From the NCBI GenBank assembly GCA_023419315.1, contig JAEZYE010000052.1, positions 62,001 through 126,000 on the forward strand: a stretch of DNA of 64,000 bases. The letters are read 5' to 3'. The DNA is from Pseudomonadota bacterium. Its GTDB lineage: Bacteria > Pseudomonadota > Gammaproteobacteria > Xanthomonadales > Xanthomonadaceae. Each line of letters begins with the position of its first letter. The stretch's first letter is position 1. The notes under the pieces were generated by a model. That model was not told where the DNA came from and did not search any database. It saw only the letters and a program-made list of their open reading frames with translations. Positions 33,851 to 41,722 of this stretch are shown in pieces. Made by a program: the position numbers and the translations under genes.

Positions 33851-34884
33851 CGGCTGGCGTCCTGCGGCGGCACGGGCACGGCGGCGTCGGGCGTTGCCTG
33901 CTGCGGTGACGCAGCGGGAACTCCGCCGGGCGCCGTTGGAACGGTCGCCGTTGAAACGGTCGCCGGTGTGCGCGATGCGGGGATGGCAGCATCGGTCGCG
34001 GCCGGATTCTCCGGCATGTCGGTCGGTCCGGGTACGCGGAGCACCCCCGCCGAACGCAGCAGCAGAACGTCGCGGCCACGATCCAGCTGTGCCGCCGGAC
34101 GCACCATGCCAATCAGGAAGGCGTGGCTGTCATCCGGACGGAGCGCAGTGATCGTGCCGACCGGAAAGCCCGCCGGGAAACGCCCGCCCAGGCCCGACGT
34201 CACCACGACATCGCCGACCTTCACCCCGCTGTTGAGCGGGATGTCGGCGAGTTCGAGCAGATCGTTGCGCCCGCGTCCGTAGGCGATCAGTCGGACACCG
34301 TTGTGCGACACCACCACCGGCACCGCGTGATCGGGATCGGTCAGCAGCAGGACCGTCGAGTAGGCCGGCGTCACACGGATGATCTGGCCGACCAGGCCGC
34401 CCGCATCGATCACCGGCTGGCCGACGCGCACACCGTTGCCGGTTCCGGCGCCCAGCACCAGACGCTGGCGGGTGGGATCCAGATCGATGTTCAGGATGGG
34501 CGCCAGTTGCACATCGAGGCCGCGTGTCTCGGCGGCGCCCAGCAGGGCGCGCAGCTGCACGTTGTCGGCGGCCGCGGTGCTCAGGCGGGTCAGGCGCGCG
34601 TTGGCGATCAGCAACTGGTTGCGCAGCTCGCGGTTCTCTTCCATCAGGCGGGTCCGGGAGACCGCGTCGTCCTTCATCCGCGTGCCAAGCTGGCCGGGAA
34701 GGCCCGCCAGCCACCACAGCGGCTGTGCCACCAGCCCGGCCTGATCGCGCGCCTGCCGCAGCCATCCGCCGCGATGGTCGAGCACGATCAGGGCAATGGC
34801 CAACGCCAGATAGGCCAGCAGGCGCAGCGTGCTGGCGACTTCTCCGGGGCGGCTGGCGATGGGGGGGCCGGCGTAGGGAGGCAC
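33847..34884 (-). CDS. mreC: Rod-shape-determining protein MreC
   Basis: This 345-residue bitopic protein has one N-terminal membrane helix (LLAYLALAIALIVLDH), a coiled coil around residues 65-105, and the paired beta-barrel MreC core with GAGTGNGVRVGQPVIDAGGL and SGLGGRFPAGFPVG. It connects MreB inside with PBP2 outside. The start is GTG at 34884, with no clear ribosome site. The last 55-60 residues are a Thr/Ala/Pro/Val-rich tail encoded partly by a tandem 15-bp repeat. It lies 117 bp after mreB, a gap that contains a 12-bp inverted repeat. Confidence 0.92.
   Translation of the reverse strand: MPPYAGPPIASRPGEVASTLRLLAYLALAIALIVLDHRGGWLRQARDQAGLVAQPLWWLAGLPGQLGTRMKDDAVSRTRLMEENRELRNQLLIANARLTRLSTAAADNVQLRALLGAAETRGLDVQLAPILNIDLDPTRQRLVLGAGTGNGVRVGQPVIDAGGLVGQIIRVTPAYSTVLLLTDPDHAVPVVVSHNGVRLIAYGRGRNDLLELADIPLNSGVKVGDVVVTSGLGGRFPAGFPVGTITALRPDDSHAFLIGMVRPAAQLDRGRDVLLLRSAGVLRVPGPTDMPENPAATDAAIPASRTPATVSTATVPTAPGGVPAASPQQATPDAAVPVPPQDASR
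33935..33964 (-). repeat. Tandem 15-bp repeat inside mreC
   Basis: Two adjacent copies of GTTGRAACGGTCGCC (R is G, then A) differ at one base and encode a repeated Ala-Thr-Val-Ser/Pro-Thr unit in the C-terminal tail of MreC. The in-frame unit could expand or shrink by slippage without a frameshift. Confidence 0.75.
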
Positions 34885-34890
34885 GGGCTC

Positions 34891-34995
34891 AGGAACGAGG
34901 GGGAAGAAACGAGGAGTGGAATACGGGCAGTGCGTCGCGGGTGGGAGCGGAGCAATGGGTTGTACTCATTTGCCGCTCCCCTTCCCCTCGTTCCT
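34891..34995 (-). repeat. 12-bp inverted repeat in the mreB-mreC gap
   Basis: AGGAACGAGGGG at 34891-34902 is exactly complementary to CCCCTCGTTCCT at 34984-34995, 81 nt apart. The pair spans nearly the whole mreB-mreC gap on a shared minus-strand transcript. Folded, it would bring the mreB stop close to the mreC start, whose own ribosome site is weak. A regulatory role is inferred only. Confidence 0.55.
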
Positions 34996-35001
34996 GCTGC
35001 G

Positions 35002-36048
35002 TCATTCCGGCGCGAAGAACTCGTTGCCGTGCATGTCGACCAGTTCCAGCGCACGTCCGCCGCCGCGGGCCACGCAGGTCAGCGGATCGTCGGCGACCTG
35101 CACGTGCAGACCGGTTTCCTCGGAGATGAGGCGGTCCAGATCGCGCAGCAGCGCACCGCCGCCGGTCAGCACGATGCCACGTTCGGCGACGTCGGCGCAC
35201 AGTTCCGGCGGGGTCTGCTCCAGCGCCAGCTTGACCGCGCTGACGATGCCGGACAGCGGCTCGTGCAGGGCTTCAAGCACTTCGTTCGAGTTGATCTTGA
35301 TGACCTTGGGCACGCCCTCGGCCAGATTGCGGCCGGAAATCTCCAGCTCCTGCACTTCCGGCTGCGGATAGGCGCAACCGATTTCCAGCTTGATGCGTTC
35401 CGCCGTGGCTTCGCCAATCAGCATGCCGTGGTTGCGGCGCACGTAGTTGGTGATGGACTCGTCGAAGCGATCGCCGCCGATGCGGACCGATTGCGAGTAG
35501 ACGATGCCGTTCAGCGAGATCACCGCCACTTCGGTGGTGCCGCCGCCGATGTCGATGACCATCGAACCGCGCGCCTCGGTCACCGGCATGCCGGCGCCAA
35601 TCGCCGCCGCCATCGGCTCCTCGATCAGGTAGACGTCGCGCGCGCCGGCTTCCTCGGCCGATTCCTTGATCGCGCGGCGCTCGACCTGGGTCGAGCCGGC
35701 CGGCACGCAGACCAGCACGCGCGGGCTCGGGCGCAGCACGCGCGACTTGTGCACCTTCTTGATGAAGTACTTGAGCATCGCCTCGGTGTAGGTGAAGTCG
35801 GCGATGACGCCGTCCTTCATCGGGCGGATGGTGGTGATGTGGCCCGGCGTGCGGCCCAGCATCTGCTTGGCTTCCGCACCCACCGCGGCGACCGAGCGCG
35901 AACCGCCGATGGCGCGATCCTGGCGCACCGCCACGACCGACGGCTCGTTCAGCACGATCCCCTGCCCGCGCACATAGATGAGGGTGTTGGCCGTGCCCAG
36001 ATCGATGGACAGGTCATTGGAGAACATGCCGCGGAGCTTTTTGAACAT
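35002..36048 (-). CDS. mreB: Rod-shape-determining actin homologue MreB
   Basis: This 348-residue bacterial actin forms membrane-bound filaments that steer lateral wall synthesis. Nucleotide-binding motifs are DLSIDLGTANTLIYVRGQGI at the start, MVIDIGGGTTEVAVISLNGI in phosphate loop 2, and LTGGGALLRDLDRLI in the adenosine site. The N-terminus MFKKLRGMF is the amphipathic membrane anchor. It is the first gene of the eight-gene elongation block and is divergent from the PfkB gene. Confidence 0.97.
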   Translation of the reverse strand: MFKKLRGMFSNDLSIDLGTANTLIYVRGQGIVLNEPSVVAVRQDRAIGGSRSVAAVGAEAKQMLGRTPGHITTIRPMKDGVIADFTYTEAMLKYFIKKVHKSRVLRPSPRVLVCVPAGSTQVERRAIKESAEEAGARDVYLIEEPMAAAIGAGMPVTEARGSMVIDIGGGTTEVAVISLNGIVYSQSVRIGGDRFDESITNYVRRNHGMLIGEATAERIKLEIGCAYPQPEVQELEISGRNLAEGVPKVIKINSNEVLEALHEPLSGIVSAVKLALEQTPPELCADVAERGIVLTGGGALLRDLDRLISEETGLHVQVADDPLTCVARGGGRALELVDMHGNEFFAPE

Positions 36049-36370
36049 CGGGGGGTGTGTCCTGGTGGCGGATCGTGCGGAAGTGGCGAATTTTTGGGCA
36101 CGAAACGAAGTCGGCTAGCCTAGCAATCCGCCCCAGCGCGGGCAAGGAAAAATCTCGTGAATCCGCGGTGTTTCGAGCGTTCCGGGTGCATGCGCGCCGA
36201 TGATCCGGAGCCGTGCCGCTGCAGTGCGGCGAAGCGGTCAAGACTGGCCCGGGCGACTCCCAGCCGGTAACCTTCGCACCTGCGCGTCCGGACCCGCCCG
36301 CACCCGCCGCTTTCCGACGTTCCCGACCACGCGCCCGGCCTGTGCTGGCCGCCCTGCCCGAGCCTTGCCG
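36049..36370. other. 322-bp divergent intergenic region
   Basis: This gap separates divergent mreB and the PfkB kinase gene and must hold the promoters of both. I found no convincing -35/-10 pair. An AT-richer stretch at about 36087-36125 is the best place for the mreB promoter. The last 60-100 bp before the PfkB start are C-rich and G-poor on the plus strand (31 C against 16 G at 36301-36360), the composition expected of a Rho-utilisation leader. No open frame here looks like a gene. Confidence 0.5.
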
Positions 36371-37303
36371 ATGTCCGCACTGATTTGTGGTTCCCTCGCC
36401 TACGACACCATCATGGTGTTCCCGGACCAGTTCAAGAACCACATCCTCCCGGACAAGGTGCACATCCTGAACGTGTCGTTCCTGGTGCCGCGGATGCGCC
36501 GCGAGTTCGGTGGCTGCGCCGGCAACATCGCCTACAACCTCAAGCTGCTCGGCGGCGATCCGGTGCCGATGGCGACGGTGGGCCAGGATTTCGGCCCGTA
36601 TCGCGAATGGTTCCAGGAGCAGGACATCAACCTGAGCCAGGTGAAGGTGATCGATGAACTGTTCACTCCGCAGGCCTTCATCACCACGGATCACGACAAC
36701 AACCAGATCACCGCCTTCCATCCCGGCGCAATGATGCGCAGCTACGAGAACCACGTGAAGGACGTGCCGGGCGTGACGTTCGGCATCGTCAGTCCGGACG
36801 GTCGCGAAGGCATGCTGCAGAACGCCGCGGAGTTCGCCGAAGCCGGCATCCCGTTCATCTTCGATCCCGGCCAGGCGATGCCGCTGTTCAACGGCGAGGA
36901 GCTGCGCCACTTCATCGAGCTGGCCCAGTACGTCACCGTCAACGACTACGAATCCAACCTGCTGCAGGAACGCACCGGCTGGAGCGAGACCGACATCGTC
37001 AAGCGGGTGAAGGCCTACATCACCACGCGCGGCCCGCACGGCTCGCAGATCCACACGCCGGAGAAGACCTACGAAATCCCGCCGGCGCACGAACGCCGCG
37101 TCACCGATCCGACCGGATGCGGCGACGCCTTCCGCGCCGGCCTGATCTTCGGCATCGAGAAAGGCTACGACTGGCTGACCATCGGCCGCATGGGCAACCT
37201 GATGGGCGCGCTGAAGGTCGAACATCCGGGCACGCAGAACCAGCGCTTCGATTTCGACGAGTTCAACGAACAGTTCAAGCAGCAGTTCGGGTACGCCCTG
37301 TAA
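36371..37303 (+). CDS. PfkB-family carbohydrate/nucleoside kinase (adenosine-kinase-like)
   Basis: This 310-residue ribokinase-fold enzyme has signature 1 as EFGGCAGNIAYNLKLLGG (about 45-62) and signature 2 as TDPTGCGDAFRAGLIFG with catalytic Asp252. The substrate cap region and the SALICGSLAYDTIMVF start match bacterial members annotated as adenosine- or sugar-kinase-like. ATG at 36371 is preferred; the frame is open another 57 codons upstream, but that part lacks family sequence. It stands alone, divergent from mreB. The sugar or nucleoside substrate is uncertain. Confidence 0.85.
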   Translation: MSALICGSLAYDTIMVFPDQFKNHILPDKVHILNVSFLVPRMRREFGGCAGNIAYNLKLLGGDPVPMATVGQDFGPYREWFQEQDINLSQVKVIDELFTPQAFITTDHDNNQITAFHPGAMMRSYENHVKDVPGVTFGIVSPDGREGMLQNAAEFAEAGIPFIFDPGQAMPLFNGEELRHFIELAQYVTVNDYESNLLQERTGWSETDIVKRVKAYITTRGPHGSQIHTPEKTYEIPPAHERRVTDPTGCGDAFRAGLIFGIEKGYDWLTIGRMGNLMGALKVEHPGTQNQRFDFDEFNEQFKQQFGYAL

Positions 37304-37319
37304 GCGACGATGCCCGGAG

Positions 37320-37338
37320 CCGGGGTGCAGCGCCCCGG
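37320..37338. terminator. Weak hairpin between convergent genes
   Basis: A 6-bp GC stem (CCGGGG / CCCCGG) with a 7-nt loop lies between the PfkB stop (37303) and the convergent YbaK stop (37346). It has no T-tract, so it is a poor intrinsic terminator on its own. Confidence 0.4.
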
Positions 37339-37345
37339 TCCCGCT

Positions 37346-37813
37346 TCACATCACCTGCGACACCCACAGGATTTCCGGTTTCGCCAGGCGCTCGAATTCC
37401 GCATAGGGCATGCGCAGTGCCTCGGTATGGCTGCCGGCGTTGAAGGCGATTTCCTCGCCCGAAGTGAGCCGCGAATCGACATGCACGGGAACGCCGTACA
37501 GTCGCCCGAACGGCGGCATCGCGCCGGGTTCGCAGTCCGGAAACGCATCGCGGAATTCGGCCTCGTCGGCCAGTTCCACCGTCGCGCCTCCCAGCGCGAT
37601 GGCGATGCGGTTCAAGTCGGCGCGGTATGCGGCCGGCATCACCACCATCGCCAGTTGCCCGTCGACCTTGATCATCACGGTCTTGGCGAAGCGATGGCGG
37701 TCCACATGCAGTTGCGATGCGGTTTCACCCGCGGTGATCGTGCGCGGATGCGAGATCGTCGTGTAGGGCACATGGCCCTGATCGAGCAGGCTGTGCAGAC
37801 GTGGGGAGAGCAT
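37346..37813 (-). CDS. YbaK/EbsC-type aminoacyl-tRNA deacylase
   Basis: This 155-residue protein has a complete YbaK domain. Family blocks are HPRTITAGETASQLHVDRHR, FAKTVMIKVDGQLAMVVMPA (holding the conserved active-site Lys) and PPFGRLYGVPVHVDSRL. Members hydrolyse mischarged tRNAs such as Cys- or Ala-tRNA(Pro). This protein is free-standing, with no prolyl-tRNA synthetase attached. ATG at 37813 has GGGAGA upstream and is preferred over a longer frame. The exact substrate cannot be read. Confidence 0.85.
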   Translation of the reverse strand: MLSPRLHSLLDQGHVPYTTISHPRTITAGETASQLHVDRHRFAKTVMIKVDGQLAMVVMPAAYRADLNRIAIALGGATVELADEAEFRDAFPDCEPGAMPPFGRLYGVPVHVDSRLTSGEEIAFNAGSHTEALRMPYAEFERLAKPEILWVSQVM

Positions 37814-37969
37814 GGGATGTCTCCCGGCGCGGTCGACTTCCGAGCGCGGCCGTGCCGCTGGGGAACCGGCATGCGCATCCTTCGCATGCGAGTGGCCCGA
37901 TGGTAGCGAAGCCGGCTTAAAACGGTGTGCAAGCGCGTGACGCGCACGCACTTGCGATGATCGAATCCG

Positions 37970-38704
37970 TCAGTTCCAGCCCGGCATCTGCGAAGCATCC
38001 AGCCCGCCGGTTTCGAATACCGCCGTGCGCGTGCCGCCGGCTTTCACCGGGAACTCGATCTCCAGCCGCTTCGTCTTGCCGGCCAGCTTCCACAGCGCTT
38101 TCTGATCGGTGATGAACATCGCGATGGCTTCATCGGTATCGGGACGCCAGGCGTCCATCGCGCGCGCGGGCGCGCCGTCGGCGGTGACCTTGACCTTGCA
38201 GCCGCCACCACAGCGGAAATCGCCGGCCTGCAACACCAGATAGCTGCTGCGCTTCCATTCCGGATGGTCGCGGAACACCAGTTGCACCGGCTTGGCGCCA
38301 CTGCCGTCCACGTCTACCGGTGCCTGCGCCATGATCGCCGCGCTGCGCTGCACGCCGCCCTTCACCTGCGCCTGCGCGTAGTCCCACAGCGCCTGCAGGC
38401 GGCGCTCCTCGCGCGCGCCCTCGGCCTTGAGCTTGATCGCGTCCAGTTCGGGCTGGATGCGCTTGGCGGCGGCGGTCTGCGGATATTGATCCAGCAGCGC
38501 CACGCCGTGGATGCGCGCCATGTCCCAATCGTTGCCGGCCTTTGCCGATTCGAACTTGCCGGCCAGCTGTTCGGCGGCGGTTTCATCGGCGGCGGCCTGC
38601 GCCTGTGCGGCCGCGCGCTGCTCGGCTTCGCGATCACCGCACGCGGACAGCAGCAGCGCGCATCCCAGTGCGACGCTGGCCAGGGGAACGAGGATTCGAT
38701 TCAT
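37970..38704 (-). CDS. Hypothetical lipoprotein
   Basis: I cannot assign this 244-residue protein to a family. Its lipobox is LSAC (MNRILVPLASVALGCALLLS then AC). An Ala/Gln/Glu-rich helical segment (about 25-110) resembles a coiled or TPR-like helix bundle. A beta-rich C-terminal half has a CGGGC motif (FRCGGGCKVKVTADG) that could form a disulfide. The ATG overlaps the stop of the upstream hydrolase gene by 4 bp, so the two are coupled, and the M1 peptidase gene lies just ahead. It is probably anchored to the periplasmic side of the envelope. Confidence 0.65.
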   Translation of the reverse strand: MNRILVPLASVALGCALLLSACGDREAEQRAAAQAQAAADETAAEQLAGKFESAKAGNDWDMARIHGVALLDQYPQTAAAKRIQPELDAIKLKAEGAREERRLQALWDYAQAQVKGGVQRSAAIMAQAPVDVDGSGAKPVQLVFRDHPEWKRSSYLVLQAGDFRCGGGCKVKVTADGAPARAMDAWRPDTDEAIAMFITDQKALWKLAGKTKRLEIEFPVKAGGTRTAVFETGGLDASQMPGWN

Positions 38705-39675
38705 CGGGGCACTCCGTTTCGTATCAGTTGTTCGACCGCCGCGGCGACATCGCCCGGACGCTCCATGATCGACATGTGGCCGCAATCGGGCAACCGCACG
38801 CGCTGCGCCTGCGGGATGCGCGCGGCATACAGATCCAGCGCGCTCGGATCGATGACGCGGTCCTCATCGCACCACAGCAGCAGCGTGGGCTGTGCGATGC
38901 CTGCGGCGCGTTCGCCGGGCAGGAAGCGCTCCGTGCTTCGGCCGATGCGCTCCAGCACCGCCTGCTCGAACGGCGCCTGCCGCGTGCGCCAGTCGATGAA
39001 CGCGCGCGAGGCCGGCCAGGGAAGCCAGGGTTTGCTTTGCGCCCGATGGAACACGGTGTCGAAGTAGCGCTGCAACGACGCCGCGTCCTCCACCGCGAAC
39101 GGGTTGCGCCCATCCAGCACGGCGCGACCGAACGCGTTGTCGCTGAAGCGTACGCCCGCCGCATCGATCAGGCCCACGCGCGCGATCGACTCCGGATGAT
39201 CCGCCGCCGCGAGCGCGACGATGCCGCCGCCCATCGAATGACCGATCAGTACGACCGGACTGTCCTTCGCCCGCAGCGCCTCGACGAACGCGGCCACGCG
39301 CCGGCTTTGCGCCAGGTAGCCATAGTCCTCGCCGGCGCGGCGTTCGCTGGCGCCCCAGCCGGGCAGATCCGGAATCACCAGTCGATAGCGATCCCGCAAG
39401 TACTCGGCCAGCGGATACCAGTTTTCCTTGCTGCCGGTGAAGCCGTGGATCATCACCAGCGTTGGTGCGCGCGGATCCGCCGCGTCACGCTGGGCGTAGA
39501 CCCAGCGATGTCCCGCGACGCGGGTCTCGTGCTGCGACAACCCGGCCATCCAGCGCTGCCGCGCGAACTCGCCGTGCACCAGCCACATCGGATCGCGCCA
39601 CGACGCGACCAGCACGCAAACGAAAACGGCCGCCACGAGGGCGACCGTCATCCGCAACAGGCGCTTGCGCGGCAT
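38701..39675 (-). CDS. Alpha/beta-hydrolase, membrane-anchored or exported
   Basis: This 324-residue protein begins with one hydrophobic helix (MTVALVAAVFVCVLVA), likely a signal anchor. The alpha/beta-hydrolase fold follows: oxyanion HGFTGSKENW, nucleophile Ser147 in IGHSMGGGI, acid in LLWCDEDRVID, and catalytic His in LPDCGHMSIME. A cap domain lies between about 170 and 250. It is a lipase- or esterase-type enzyme of unknown substrate. It lies 2 bp after the M1 peptidase stop and overlaps the lipoprotein gene, making a three-gene operon. Confidence 0.85.
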   Translation of the reverse strand: MPRKRLLRMTVALVAAVFVCVLVASWRDPMWLVHGEFARQRWMAGLSQHETRVAGHRWVYAQRDAADPRAPTLVMIHGFTGSKENWYPLAEYLRDRYRLVIPDLPGWGASERRAGEDYGYLAQSRRVAAFVEALRAKDSPVVLIGHSMGGGIVALAAADHPESIARVGLIDAAGVRFSDNAFGRAVLDGRNPFAVEDAASLQRYFDTVFHRAQSKPWLPWPASRAFIDWRTRQAPFEQAVLERIGRSTERFLPGERAAGIAQPTLLLWCDEDRVIDPSALDLYAARIPQAQRVRLPDCGHMSIMERPGDVAAAVEQLIRNGVPR

Positions 39676-39677
39676 GC

Positions 39678-41606
39678 TTACTTCGCTTCGCCGGCCTTGG
39701 CCTTGGCCAGCAGCGCTTCCACCGAACCGGTCGTGATCGGGTGATAGCCTGGCTTGGCGCGCGCGAAGCTTTCCTCCGCGAAGGCGAGACCGTCCGGCGT
39801 TTTCACCAGTTCGGCGTAGATCGGCATGATCAGCTTGCGGCGACCCACGCGCTCGATGAACTTGCCGATTTCCGGACGCGCTTCGGCGTAACCGCTGCGA
39901 ATCGTCAGTGGATACCAGCGCATCGCGATTTCGCCGTTCTGCGTGCCGGTGAAGTGATAGGCCTGGTCGAGCTGCGCAATCTGTTCAACCGTCAGCTTCT
40001 CGCCCATGCCGTTGATGAAGTTCACCCACTGCTGGGTGCCCCACTCGTTGGTGACCTGCGGATTGGGTAGCTGGCCGCTGCCGAGCCACGCGATGCGCGC
40101 CGTGTCGGTATTGGAGAAGCCGCGCGACTGTGCGCGTGCGGCGAACTTCGGGATGCCCGGTTCGTTGAGCCACGCATTGAGCTCGGCTTCGGTCACCGCC
40201 GTCGGGCTCTTCGGCAGCAGGTTCTTCTTCATGTAGTCAACGAACTGGTCCGTCGTCGCACTCTGGAACGCGTGATCATCGAACCAGCCGCGCAGGAACG
40301 GATCGAAGATCTCGCGTCCGAAGCGCTCTTCGAGGAACTTCAGGAACCATGCGCCCTTGACGTAGGCGACCTGGCTGAGCGCTTCGTCGGGGTCGCGACT
40401 GGCCAGCGGCGGCAAGGCAAGCGCCTGATCCGCCGGAGCCATGTCCTTCACTTCCGCCAGCAGTTCGCTCTGATCGATCTGGCGCTCCATCTCCGCCATC
40501 TCCTTGCCGTACAGCGCTTCGGTGATGCGGTCCTGCACGTAGGTGGTGAAACCTTCGTTCAACCAGATGTCCTTCCAGCTGGCGTTGGTCACCAGGTTGC
40601 CGGACCAGCTGTGCGCCAGCTCGTGCGCGATCAGCGAGACCAGCGACTTGTCGCCGACGATCACGGTCGGGGTGGCGAAGGTGAGGCGCGGGTTTTCCAT
40701 GCCGCCGAACGGGAACGACGGCGGCAGCACCAGCATGTCGTAACGCTCCCAGCGGTACGGCCCGTACAGCGATTCGGCGACACCGATCATCTTCTCGGTG
40801 TCCTCGAATTCCTTCACCGCGCGATCAACCATCGCCGGCTCGGCCCACACGCCGCTGCGCGGGGAAATGGCCTTGAAGCTCAGATCACCGGCGGCGATCG
40901 CGAGCAGATACGACGGAATCGGCTGCGGCATCTTGAAGCTGTAGTCGCCATCACGCCCAGCGGCGGGATCGTTGTCCGCGCTCATCAGCACCATCACGTC
41001 CGGGCGCGAGGTCACGTGCGCGCCGTAGGTGAAGCGCACGCTCGGCGTGTCCTGCAGCGGCACCCAGCTGCGGGCGTGGATGGCCTGCGACTGGCTGAAC
41101 ATGAAAGGCAGCTGCTTGCCTTCCGTCATCGACGGTTCCATCCATTGCAGGCCAGACGCCTGCGGCGAGGTGGCGTAGGTGATGCGCACGTGTGCGTTCT
41201 GCGCGGGCGTCTCGACCACCAGCTTGCTGCCGAACACCGCCACGGCGGGCTCCAGCGTGAAGGTCAGCGGCGCCCAGGCGCCGGCAGCGTCCTGGCCTTC
41301 GACTTTTTCGATGGCGAGATCGCGTGTGTCGAGCAGCAACTGCTTCGCGGCCTTGTCCTTCCACTCCAGCGTGTAGGTCGCGGTGCCGGCGAGCTGCTTG
41401 CGATCAAAGTCCAGCGCCAGGTCCAGCGCGAGATCCTTGATGACGACCTTCTCCGGCTCGGCGAAGGAGCTTTCATCGTGGCTGCGGGCGGGCGTCACGG
41501 CGGCGGCAGGTCGGGCGGCGGGCGCTTCGGGCGCGGGCGCGGCTTCTTTGGAACAGCCCGCGGCCAGCGCGGCGGCACAGGAAAGGGACAGCAGAACAGC
41601 ACGCAT
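39678..41606 (-). CDS. M1-family zinc aminopeptidase, leukotriene-A4-hydrolase type (lipoprotein)
   Basis: This 642-residue exported protein has lipobox AAGC (Cys18) and a Pro/Ala linker. The M1 beta domain is followed by the catalytic domain with exopeptidase motif GGMENPRLTF (301-310) and zinc ligands His328, Glu329 (general base), His332 and Glu351 in HELAHSW and WLNEGFTTYVQ. The C-terminal helical domain (about 480-610) is of the LTA4-hydrolase type. It trims N-terminal residues from peptides, probably at the periplasmic membrane face. It is the first gene of an operon with the hydrolase and the unknown lipoprotein. Confidence 0.92.
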   Translation of the reverse strand: MRAVLLSLSCAAALAAGCSKEAAPAPEAPAARPAAAVTPARSHDESSFAEPEKVVIKDLALDLALDFDRKQLAGTATYTLEWKDKAAKQLLLDTRDLAIEKVEGQDAAGAWAPLTFTLEPAVAVFGSKLVVETPAQNAHVRITYATSPQASGLQWMEPSMTEGKQLPFMFSQSQAIHARSWVPLQDTPSVRFTYGAHVTSRPDVMVLMSADNDPAAGRDGDYSFKMPQPIPSYLLAIAAGDLSFKAISPRSGVWAEPAMVDRAVKEFEDTEKMIGVAESLYGPYRWERYDMLVLPPSFPFGGMENPRLTFATPTVIVGDKSLVSLIAHELAHSWSGNLVTNASWKDIWLNEGFTTYVQDRITEALYGKEMAEMERQIDQSELLAEVKDMAPADQALALPPLASRDPDEALSQVAYVKGAWFLKFLEERFGREIFDPFLRGWFDDHAFQSATTDQFVDYMKKNLLPKSPTAVTEAELNAWLNEPGIPKFAARAQSRGFSNTDTARIAWLGSGQLPNPQVTNEWGTQQWVNFINGMGEKLTVEQIAQLDQAYHFTGTQNGEIAMRWYPLTIRSGYAEARPEIGKFIERVGRRKLIMPIYAELVKTPDGLAFAEESFARAKPGYHPITTGSVEALLAKAKAGEAK

Positions 41607-41685
41607 CGGCAGGATCCGGCGAACAGGGAAGCGGCAAGTTTACCCTGCCCCGCGCCGCTGCCGCCGTGGCCTGGATGGCACGCGA

Positions 41686-41707
41686 ATCCGGCCGTTCGCG
41701 GCCGGAT
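41686..41707. terminator. UUCG-tetraloop hairpin after ubiE
   Basis: A perfect 9-bp stem (ATCCGGCCG / CGGCCGGAT) closes a TTCG tetraloop on the plus strand, which reads CGAA on the minus strand. It lies 16 bp after the ubiE stop on the minus strand. No T-tract follows. It may act as a weak terminator or protect the 3' end of the ubiE message. Confidence 0.55.
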
Positions 41708-41722
41708 GGCGACCCGCCGGCC

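Noticed and set aside
31190..34282. 1030-codon plus-strand frame opposite mrdA, mreD and mreC
   Set aside because: It is a codon-bias shadow of the real minus-strand genes; composition is Arg/His/Gln-rich and no motif is present.
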